Source: Bordetella genomosp. 13
GTDB taxonomy: Bacteria; Pseudomonadota; Gammaproteobacteria; Burkholderiales; Burkholderiaceae_B
Assembly: GCF_007679965.1 (NCBI RefSeq)
Contig: NZ_VEHL01000001.1
Span: forward strand, 1,116,001-1,180,000
Reading direction: 5' to 3'
DNA length: 64,000 bases
The notes under the pieces were generated by a model, which ran no database searches, was not told the origin of the DNA, and worked only from the letters and a program-made list of their open reading frames with translations. Made by a program: the position numbers and the translations under genes. Below, in pieces: positions 8,348 to 14,751 of the stretch. How positions within the stretch are numbered: the stretch's first letter is position 1; every line of letters starts with the position of its first letter.

Positions 8348-8863
8348 ATGAGCGCCAGCAGCCTCAACACGCTGAAGAGCTTCCTGCTCAGCCGGTACGA
8401 CGAGCTCAAGGGGCAGTTGACCCGCCGCCTGGGCAATTCCGACCTGGCGGGGGATGCGCTGCAGGACACCTGGATGCGGCTGCATTGCCGCGACGACGCC
8501 GAGGCCAGTATCGGTCCGGTGCAAAGCCCTGGCGCCTACCTGCTGCGCATGGCCTCGAACCTGGCCATCGACCACCAGCGCGCCAACAGCCGGGTGATGA
8601 GCCTGGGCGAGATCGACGCCTTGCTCGAAATCCCCGAACCCGCGCCCGGCCCCGAGGAGATCGCCCAGTTCCGGTCCGAGTGCGAGGACCTGGCCCGGGT
8701 CATGGACGGCATGCCGCAGCGCCGCCGGCAGATCCTGCTGGCCGCCCGCCTGGACGGCACGCCGCAATACGAGATCGCCGAGCGCCTGGGCATCTCGTTG
8801 CGCCTGGTCGAGCGCGAGCTGAAGAAAGCCCACGAGTACTGTGCCGAAAACCTAAAAAAATAG
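8348..8863 (+). CDS. ECF sigma-70 factor, copy 2
   Basis: Second ECF sigma factor, 171 residues, starting 30 bp after the STN gene with CAGGAG before the ATG. Region 2 includes FLLSRYDELKGQLTRRLG, DALQDTWMRLH and YLLRMASNLAIDHQRANSR. Region 4 is DGMPQRRRQILLAARLDGTPQYEIAERLGISLRLVERELKKAHEYC. It shares architecture with copy 1 but is clearly diverged. A motif-A site follows 10 bp after its stop, ahead of fecR, so fecR may be transcribed separately. With copy 1 it could explain the two distinct promoter-like motifs in this window. Confidence 0.9.
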   Translation: MSASSLNTLKSFLLSRYDELKGQLTRRLGNSDLAGDALQDTWMRLHCRDDAEASIGPVQSPGAYLLRMASNLAIDHQRANSRVMSLGEIDALLEIPEPAPGPEEIAQFRSECEDLARVMDGMPQRRRQILLAARLDGTPQYEIAERLGISLRLVERELKKAHEYCAENLKK

Positions 8864-8873
8864 TAACGGCCGT

Positions 8874-8898
8874 GCGGCTTTCCTGTTCGAGACTCGTC
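8874..8898 (+). promoter_or_regulatory. Motif A promoter-like site upstream of fecR-like gene
   Basis: GCGG (8874-8877), 15 bases, CTCGTC (8893-8898), 115 bp before the FecR start. The GCGGCTT part pairs with AAGCCGC at 8906-8912, so a hairpin or dyad overlaps the element. Confidence 0.65.
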
Positions 8899-9013
8899 CT
8901 ACACTAAGCCGCCTACATTGACTCGCAATTCCGAGTGATGTCGGGGGGTATCGGAGAATCCCCTTTCACAATCCCGGCAAGCGGGGGCTTGCCTACGATA
9001 GAGCACAAGAATC

Positions 9014-10006
9014 ATGAGGTTATTCGGCAATCGCTCGCCCGCGCTCGAGCCCCTCGAACGCGAGGCGCACGCCTGGGTCCGGCGGCTGACATCGGGCAAT
9101 GCGACGCAGGCCGATGCACAGGCGCTGCAGCAGTGGCGCAGCCAGAGCGATGCGCATGCCGCGGCATTCCGCCACGCGCAAGAAGTGTGGCACAAGGTCG
9201 GCCGCGCCGGCCTGCTGGTCGCCCATCGCCAGCCCCTGCCCGCGCGCCGCGCCAGGGCGGGGACGCCCAATCCGCAACGCCGCGCCATGCTCGGCGGCGC
9301 GTTCGCCACCGCCGTCGTGGCGGCCGGCGTGGCGGTCGTGCATCCGCCCCTGGGGCTGTGGCCTTCGCTGGACGACCTGCGCGCCGACTACCACACGGGC
9401 ACCGGCGAACGCCGCGCGGTCATGCTCGCCGACAACGTACGGGTCACGCTCAACACGCAGACCCGAATCGCCGTGCGAACCGACACCGGCGCGGCCAGCG
9501 GCATCGACCTGGTGGGCGGCGAGGCGGCGTTCGACGTCGCGCGCACCGATCGCAGCTTCACGGTGGTGGCCGGCAGCGGCCGCACGCTGGCGCAGGCGGC
9601 GGACGTGCGCTTCGAGGTCCGCAATACCGGGGGTTCCGTCTGCGTCACCTGCCTGGCGGGGCAGGTCCAGGTCGAATCCGCGGCGGGCAACCTGATGCTG
9701 CGGGCCAACCAGCAGGTGGTGTACGACAGCCGCCACATCGGCGTGGCGGTGGCGGTCGATTCGGCCACCGCCTCGGCGTGGCGGGACGGCGCGCTGGTGT
9801 TCCGCCAGACGCCCCTGAGCGAGGTCGTGGATGAAATCAACCGCTATCGTCCCGGCCGGGTCATCCTGATGAATGACGAGAAGGCCCGGTTGCCGCTCAG
9901 CGGGCGCTTCAGTCTCGACAATCTCGACCTGGTGCTGACGCAGATCCGCCAGGCATTCCAGGTGAAGGCCCGGACGCTGCCCGGCAACATATTAATTTTT
10001 ACCTGA
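9014..10006 (+). CDS. FecR-like anti-sigma factor / sigma regulator
   Basis: Inner-membrane protein that would hold or activate an ECF sigma factor. The cytoplasmic N-terminus (EREAHAWVRRLTSGNATQADAQALQQWR, about 15-43) is the FecR-type domain. A membrane segment lies at about 91-112 (MLGGAFATAVVAAGVAVVHPP) after an RR pair. The periplasmic FecR domain follows: DYHTGTGERRAVMLADNVRVTLNTQTRI, then VGGEAAFDVA. The C-terminus (about 265-330) resembles an STN-type subdomain: TPLSEVVDEINRYRPGRV and LDNLDLVLTQIRQAF. It is 330 residues. No FecA-type receptor accompanies it; the nearby STN protein and the secretin are the possible partners. Confidence 0.88.
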   Translation: MRLFGNRSPALEPLEREAHAWVRRLTSGNATQADAQALQQWRSQSDAHAAAFRHAQEVWHKVGRAGLLVAHRQPLPARRARAGTPNPQRRAMLGGAFATAVVAAGVAVVHPPLGLWPSLDDLRADYHTGTGERRAVMLADNVRVTLNTQTRIAVRTDTGAASGIDLVGGEAAFDVARTDRSFTVVAGSGRTLAQAADVRFEVRNTGGSVCVTCLAGQVQVESAAGNLMLRANQQVVYDSRHIGVAVAVDSATASAWRDGALVFRQTPLSEVVDEINRYRPGRVILMNDEKARLPLSGRFSLDNLDLVLTQIRQAFQVKARTLPGNILIFT

Positions 10007-10021
10007 CCTTCATTTTCCTGT

Positions 10022-10046
10022 ACGGATTTTCATTCCGAATCTCGTC
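10022..10046 (+). promoter_or_regulatory. Motif A promoter-like site upstream of Phd/transposase-N gene 1
   Basis: ACGG (10022-10025), 15 bases beginning ATTTT, then CTCGTC (10041-10046). It is 56 bp before the GTG start and only 16 bp after the fecR stop. Confidence 0.65.
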
Positions 10047-10101
10047 TTAGAGCGTTACCGCTCGCAAGGGTGCGGCGGCCTGGTTTCGTGAAGGCGGATT
10101 C

Positions 10102-10716
10102 GTGACGCGCAAGACCAATCTGGGATCCACCAGTCTGAAGAAGCGCCTGGGCGAGCTGGCCAAGTCGGCGTGGCAGTATCCCGTATCGATTTCCCGCTAC
10201 GGTGCGCCCTGGGTGTGGATCGTCTCGCACGGCATGTGGATGAAGCGCATCGGCCTGTCGGGCACGGTTCCCGATCATCATCCGCTGCTCAAGCTGCGCG
10301 ACCACGTCGACGAAGTCCTGTACCGGCACGCCGCGTTCCTCAAGCGCACCGCGGCGGCGGGCGGGGTAGGCCTGCTGCCCAACTACCTGATGCGCGCCAT
10401 GGCGCTGCAGGCCGTCTACGGCATCGAAGACGCCGCCATGCTGCACGAACGCATCGGCTACAACCTGCTGTTCCGGCGCTTCGTCGGCCTGGAGGCCGAC
10501 TATCCCGACCTCGATCCCTTCCTGCACGACCTGGCCGCGCTGCGCCGGGCCGAGGGCGTCATCACCCTGCTCGAGCACGCGCTGGTCCACGGGCCGCTGG
10601 CCGAGATCGCCAAGCATGCCGGCATTTCGGTCGACCTCGCGCTGCTGCGCACGTGGCGCGAGCAACCTGGTTCCATCGCGGCAGCGGAAAACGACAATCC
10701 AAAAGAACCAAGCTGA
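10102..10716 (+). CDS. Phd/YefM-like domain fused to IS5-transposase N-terminal domain, copy 1
   Basis: Function unknown. Residues 8-45 (STSLKKRLGELAKSAWQYPVSISRYGAPWVWIV) resemble the Phd/YefM antitoxin pattern of a short helix followed by an 'I-sR-G-pW-v' strand. Residues about 57-132 (DHHPLLKLRDHVDEVL, YLMRAMALQAVYGIEDAAMLHERIGYNLLFRRFVGL) match the N-terminal (DUF772-type) domain of IS5-family transposases. The DDE catalytic part is absent; a different helical tail follows. It is 204 residues, GTG start. No toxin gene lies next to it. A motif-A site precedes it. I infer a domesticated DNA-binding regulator. Confidence 0.7.
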   Translation: MTRKTNLGSTSLKKRLGELAKSAWQYPVSISRYGAPWVWIVSHGMWMKRIGLSGTVPDHHPLLKLRDHVDEVLYRHAAFLKRTAAAGGVGLLPNYLMRAMALQAVYGIEDAAMLHERIGYNLLFRRFVGLEADYPDLDPFLHDLAALRRAEGVITLLEHALVHGPLAEIAKHAGISVDLALLRTWREQPGSIAAAENDNPKEPS

Positions 10717-10734
10717 AAATCCGCATTTCAATGT

Positions 10735-10759
10735 GCGGTTTTCGCTAACGAATCTCGTC
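10735..10759 (+). promoter_or_regulatory. Motif A promoter-like site upstream of Phd/transposase-N gene 2
   Basis: GCGG (10735-10738), 15 bases beginning TTTT, then CTCGTC (10754-10759), 70 bp before the ATG. CCGCA (10721-10725) and TGCGG (10734-10738) can pair just ahead, so a weak terminator for the previous gene overlaps the element. Transcription from here could also run into gspG. Confidence 0.65.
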
Positions 10760-10828
10760 ATAAAGCTCAGGCCATGAGCGGACGACCGCCCGGCACGTCG
10801 ACAAGCCCCCAACCAAGGAGCGTGAGCG

Positions 10829-11341
10829 ATGCAAGTAGCCAAAGTGGGCATGAAGGAACTGGACCGGCATTTGGGCAAGGTCATGGCGCACGCACAGCGC
10901 CAGCCCATCGCCGTATCGCGGCGCGGCGCGCCGTGGGTGTGGATCATTCCAGACCTCATCTGGGAACACCCCAATCCCTGGGCCAACCTGGTCCCCGAGG
11001 AACATCCGCTGCACGTGCTGCGCGAGCGCGTCGATGCGCAACTGCGCCAGCTGTCCGGCCTGATGCCCCGCGTGGCCGATGCCTGCGACTGCAGCCTGGC
11101 CGCCGATGTCCTGCTGCGCGTCATCGTGCTGCGCCAGGCCTATGGGGTGGACAGCGACAACTACCTGCGCGAGCTGCTCACCTACGACATGCTGTGCCGC
11201 TGGTTCGTGGGCCTGCCCCACGAAGGCGAGCGCGCCGACGAGGCGGTCCAGGCCGCCTGCCGCGTGGCGCGGCATCCCGGGCTGGTCCGCACCGTTGAAG
11301 GATTGCTGGTGGGCATCCCGTTCGGCGCCATCCGCCATTAG
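10829..11341 (+). CDS. Phd/YefM-like domain fused to IS5-transposase N-terminal domain, copy 2
   Basis: Paralogue of the gene at 10102, with the same two-part design in 170 residues. Residues 3-42 (VAKVGMKELDRHLGKVMAHAQRQPIAVSRRGAPWVWIIP) give a clearer Phd-like match than copy 1. Residues about 57-130 (EEHPLHVLRERVDAQLRQL, VLLRVIVLRQAYGVD, ELLTYDMLCRWFVGLP) align with the transposase N-terminal domain. The longer C-terminal tail of copy 1 is missing. AAGGAG precedes the ATG closely. It sits directly before the T2SS operon (gspG starts 93 bp later) and may be cotranscribed with it. Confidence 0.7.
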   Translation: MQVAKVGMKELDRHLGKVMAHAQRQPIAVSRRGAPWVWIIPDLIWEHPNPWANLVPEEHPLHVLRERVDAQLRQLSGLMPRVADACDCSLAADVLLRVIVLRQAYGVDSDNYLRELLTYDMLCRWFVGLPHEGERADEAVQAACRVARHPGLVRTVEGLLVGIPFGAIRH

Positions 11342-11434
11342 ATGTAAACGAAGTCCACAACATCATCCGAAACCGTGACATCTGCGCCTGAAAAGATGGG
11401 CGCCCCGATCGTCAATGAGCGAGGAGTCGCAGCC

Positions 11435-11881
11435 ATGCCATTCGTCCGGCCTCAGCATCGTTCAGCCGCCCTGCGGCGCCGACAGCGTGGCTTCACCCTC
11501 ATCGAGATCATGGTGGTCGTGGTCATCATGGGCATCCTGGCCGCGCTGGTCGTGCCGCGCGTGCTCGACCGTCCCGACCAGGCCCGCGCGGTCGCGGCCC
11601 GCCAGGACATCAGCGCGCTGATGCAGGCACTGAAGCTCTATCGCCTGGACAACGGCCGCTATCCCAGCACGCAGCAGGGCCTGGTCGCACTCACGGGCAA
11701 GGCCGAGCAGGCCAAGAACCCGCGTGCCTATCTCGACCGCCTGCCCAACGATCCCTGGGGCCATCCCTACCAGTACCTCAACCCCGGCGCCAATGGCGAG
11801 ATCGATGTCTTCTCTACCGGGGCGGACGGCCAGCCGGGCGGCGAAAATGCAGACGCTGACATCGGCTCCTGGCAGCTCTGA
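11435..11881 (+). CDS. gspG: T2SS major pseudopilin GspG
   Basis: Main subunit of the type II secretion pseudopilus. From the ATG at 11435 the prepilin leader is 19 residues ending RRRQRG, then FTLIEIMVVVVIMGILAALVVPRVL as the methylated helix. The C-terminal domain has the GspG signature DNGRYPSTQQGLVALT and LPNDPWGHPYQYLNPGANGEIDVFSTGADGQPGGENADADIGSW, including the calcium-binding acidic residues. GAGGAG lies about 10 bases upstream, so this start is preferred over 11375. First gene of the G-K-L-M-D-E-F run. Confidence 0.96.
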   Translation: MPFVRPQHRSAALRRRQRGFTLIEIMVVVVIMGILAALVVPRVLDRPDQARAVAARQDISALMQALKLYRLDNGRYPSTQQGLVALTGKAEQAKNPRAYLDRLPNDPWGHPYQYLNPGANGEIDVFSTGADGQPGGENADADIGSWQL

Positions 11882-12905
11882 CGCCGCCGCCGGCCGGGCC
11901 GGCGGTAGGCGCCGGCGCCGATGCGCAGCGTCGCAACGCGGTTCCGCCATCATCGGCGCGCTGCTCATCGTGGCCATCGTCACGATCCTCGCGGCGTCGC
12001 TCATGGCACGGCAAAGCGCTTTCATCCGCACGCTGCAAAGCGACCAGACGGGCATCCAGGTCCGCATGCTGATGCAGTCCGGCATCGACTGGGCCTCGGC
12101 CATGCTGCGCGACGAGGGCCGGCGCACGCCGGTGGTGCAACTGGCCGCCGACTGGGCGCAGCCCGTGCGCAACACGCGCTTCGGCGACGAGGACGATCGC
12201 CTGTACGCGTCCTTCTCCGGCCGTATCACCGACGAGCAGGGCAAGTTCAACCTGCGCAACGTGGTCAGCGGCAGCGGCCTCGATCCCAATGAATCCGCGG
12301 TGTTCCGCCGCCTGTGCGGCCTGGTCGGCGTGCCGGCCGAGGTCGCCGACCGCATCGTGCAGCGCGTGCTGATCGCCCAGCCGCGCTCGGCCGACGCCAG
12401 CGGCACGCAGGGCGGCGATGCGCAGGCCGGCGGCGCCGCCAACGCGCCTGCCGGCGCGCCGCCGCCCGCGCCCGTGGTGCAGATGGCCCGTGCGCCGATG
12501 ATCCGCACGCTGGATGACCTGCGCCCGGTCCAGGGCGTCACCGAGGACGTGCTGGCGCGCCTGCGGCCCGTGGCCACGGTGCTGCCCGTGGGCACCTGGA
12601 TCAACGCCAACACCGCGCGCCCCGAAGTCATCGCGGCCTGGGTGCCCGGCCTGTCCGTCGAGCAGGCCAAGGCCGTGCTGGCCGAACGCGACCAGGGCCA
12701 GTGGTTCATCAACCGCGGCGATTTCGTCAACCGGCTGCGCATGCCCGACCTCGACGCGCAGACCGTGCGCATCGGCATCGGCAGCAACTGGTTCCTGCTG
12801 ACGGGCGCCGTGTTCACCGATCGTTCCACCACCGTCACGCAGGCCCTGCTGCAGCGTAGCGATCGCAACGAGGTGCGGGTGTTCTGGTCGCGGGAGGCAG
12901 GGTGA
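11847..12905 (+). CDS. gspK: T2SS minor pseudopilin GspK
   Basis: Large minor pseudopilin that caps the pseudopilus tip. The leader ends RCAASQRG, then SAIIGALLIVAIVTILAASLMARQ. The GspK body follows: DEQGKFNLRNVV, the NESAVFRRLCGLVG helix, an Ala/Gly/Pro-rich insert (about 190-215), then LDDLRPVQGVTEDVLARL and TWINANTARPEVIAAW. It has 352 residues from ATG 11847, overlapping gspG by 35 bp. The leader of about 32 residues is rather long. Stop overlaps the GTG of gspL. Confidence 0.9.
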   Translation: MQTLTSAPGSSDAAAGRAGGRRRRRCAASQRGSAIIGALLIVAIVTILAASLMARQSAFIRTLQSDQTGIQVRMLMQSGIDWASAMLRDEGRRTPVVQLAADWAQPVRNTRFGDEDDRLYASFSGRITDEQGKFNLRNVVSGSGLDPNESAVFRRLCGLVGVPAEVADRIVQRVLIAQPRSADASGTQGGDAQAGGAANAPAGAPPPAPVVQMARAPMIRTLDDLRPVQGVTEDVLARLRPVATVLPVGTWINANTARPEVIAAWVPGLSVEQAKAVLAERDQGQWFINRGDFVNRLRMPDLDAQTVRIGIGSNWFLLTGAVFTDRSTTVTQALLQRSDRNEVRVFWSREAG

Positions 12906-14176
12906 AGAAGCTGTCGTTGCGAGTGGCCCTGCCGGCCTTGCATGCCGTGGGCCCGGACACCGTGGCGTCCTGCGCGCAGGTCGGGCGGGATGGCGCCGTG
13001 CAGTTCGAGGGCGAGCTGCCGCTGCGCGACGTGGCGGCGCGCTGGCCCGGCCAGCCGGTGCACCTGCTGCTGCATCCGTCCGACGTGGCGCTGGCCAGCG
13101 TGCCGGTGCCGCCGCTGTCCGGCGCGCGGCTGGATGCCGCCATCGCCACCGCCGTCGAGCCGCTGGTGCTGGGCGACCTGTCCAGCGTGGCGCTGGCGCA
13201 TGGCCCGCGCGGCGCGGATGGCCAGGCCACCGTGGCCTGGGTCGAGCGCGAAGCCCTGGAAGGCGCCGTGCAGCGCCTGGCGGGCTGCCGGCTGCGCATC
13301 GCGGGGTTCTATCCCGCGCCGTTCTCGCTGCCGGTGGCCGCCGAGGGATGGACGGCCCGGCAGGCCGGCGACAGCCTGGTCGTGCGCACCGGAACGGACG
13401 GCGCGCTGGTCTTCCCGCTGCCCGCCGATGCCGGCATGCAGGATGGCCAGCCGCCCGCGGCGGTGGCGTTCATCGCGGCCGAGGTGCGGCAGGCCGCGCC
13501 GCCGGCCGTCACGTGGATCGGCTCCTCGCCCGCGTGGTGGCCGCTGGCGTCGGAAGCGCCGGCCATGCTCGTGCCGCCGTCGCAACGCTGGGCGGGCGCC
13601 TTGCCGGCATGGTCGCTGGCCATCGCGGCGGGCCCGTCCGACAGCCCGCGCGGCTGGCGCGAGCCGCTGGCCTGGGTGGCCGCGGCCGCCGTGCTGTGGA
13701 TGGTGGGCCTGAACCTGTACGCCGGCCGCCTGGCCTCGGAAGGCGCGGCGTTGCAGCAGCACATGGCGCAGCGTGTGCGCATGGTCTTCCCCGAGCTGCC
13801 CACCGTGTTGAACCCCCTGCAGCAGGCGCGCCAGCAGCGCGATGCACGCGCCGCCGCGCAAGAGCAGGGCGCCGCGGGCGAATTCGCGGTCCTGCTGCGG
13901 CTGTCCGGGCAGGCCTTGCCTTTCCATTCGGGCGAGGTGCGCGAACTGCGCTACGTGCCCGGCGAGATCACGCTGCACACCAGCGACGCCGGCCCGCCCA
14001 CAGGACAGGGCGAGCCCGCCTGGGTGCAAGAGGCCCGCAAGGCGGGGCTGGCCGTCGAGCCGGGCGAACCGGCCGGCGCCTGGCGCATCCGGCGCGCCAC
14101 CGCTCAGGACGGCACGGCCAAGCCGCCCACCGGCCCGGCCACCGCCGGCGCCGCCACCGCCGGAGACCGGTCATGA
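12902..14176 (+). CDS. gspL: T2SS inner-membrane platform protein GspL
   Basis: Links the GspE ATPase to the inner-membrane platform. The cytoplasmic part (about 1-245) has the actin-like segments HLLLHPSDVALASVPVPPLSGARLDAAIATAVE and LVVRTGTDGALVFPLP. One membrane helix lies at about 258-276 (PLAWVAAAAVLWMVGLNLYA). The periplasmic ferredoxin-like domain follows to residue 424, ending in an Ala/Thr/Gly-rich tail. The start is GTG at 12902, overlapping the gspK stop. It ends with an ATGA overlap onto gspM. Confidence 0.9.
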   Translation: MKKLSLRVALPALHAVGPDTVASCAQVGRDGAVQFEGELPLRDVAARWPGQPVHLLLHPSDVALASVPVPPLSGARLDAAIATAVEPLVLGDLSSVALAHGPRGADGQATVAWVEREALEGAVQRLAGCRLRIAGFYPAPFSLPVAAEGWTARQAGDSLVVRTGTDGALVFPLPADAGMQDGQPPAAVAFIAAEVRQAAPPAVTWIGSSPAWWPLASEAPAMLVPPSQRWAGALPAWSLAIAAGPSDSPRGWREPLAWVAAAAVLWMVGLNLYAGRLASEGAALQQHMAQRVRMVFPELPTVLNPLQQARQQRDARAAAQEQGAAGEFAVLLRLSGQALPFHSGEVRELRYVPGEITLHTSDAGPPTGQGEPAWVQEARKAGLAVEPGEPAGAWRIRRATAQDGTAKPPTGPATAGAATAGDRS

Positions 14177-14751
14177 AGATGCCGCGACGCAAGCGGGTGG
14201 CGCTGCCGCCCGCCCTGCAGCGATCCCTGCGCACGTCCATCGAGCGGGCCGAGACCGCCTGGGCCGGCATGGCCGTGCGCGAACGCCGCCTGGTCGTGCT
14301 GTGCGCCGCCGTCGTCATCGGCGCGCTGTGCTGGCTGGCCGCCATCGAGCCGGCCCTGAAGTCCATCGAGCGCTGGCGGGCCGAACTGCCGCGCCTGCGC
14401 TCCCAATCCGCCGCGGTCGAGGCCGTGCTGGGCGAAGTGCCGGCGCCGCGTCCCGCGCCCGCCGATGCCCAGGGCTACCAGGCGGCGCTGGCTGGCCAGC
14501 TCGACGGCGCGCAGCTGGGCGGCACCTACCAGCTGACGGCCGATGGCGCGGCTGGCTGGCGCGTGGCGTTCAACGACGCCTCGCCCGCGGCCCTGATCCC
14601 GTGGCTGCTGACGCAGCCTGCGCAGCTGCACCTGCGGCTGGCGGAAGTTTCCTTGCGGCGTACCGATACCGCCGCGCACGATGCGTCCGCCGCGGCGTTG
14701 TCGGGCTCGGTACGCCTCGTTCCTGATTCCGAAGCGAAGGATTTGCCATGA
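14173..14751 (+). CDS. gspM: T2SS inner-membrane protein GspM
   Basis: Partner of GspL in the platform, 192 residues. A basic N-terminal region is followed by the pattern AWAGMAVRERRLVVLCAAVVIGALCWLAAIEPAL (about 28-62), the usual 'W..l..REr' plus one membrane helix of GspM. The periplasmic part ends in a short ferredoxin-like fold (LIPWLLTQPAQLHLRLAEVSLRRTD). ATGA overlaps join it to gspL before and gspD after, showing tight operon coupling. Confidence 0.9.
   Translation: MKMPRRKRVALPPALQRSLRTSIERAETAWAGMAVRERRLVVLCAAVVIGALCWLAAIEPALKSIERWRAELPRLRSQSAAVEAVLGEVPAPRPAPADAQGYQAALAGQLDGAQLGGTYQLTADGAAGWRVAFNDASPAALIPWLLTQPAQLHLRLAEVSLRRTDTAAHDASAAALSGSVRLVPDSEAKDLP

Noticed and set aside
6880..10006. 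Classical FecI-FecR-FecA iron-citrate system
   Set aside because: No TonB-dependent receptor or iron transporter lies nearby; the neighbours and shared motif point to the T2SS.
10102..11341. Toxin-antitoxin pair or intact IS5 element
   Set aside because: There is no RelE/Doc-type toxin gene, no DDE domain and no terminal inverted repeats that I can see; both genes are paralogous fusions.
11462..14029. Long minus-strand open frame opposite gspG-K-L
   Set aside because: Antisense shadow of recognised T2SS genes.
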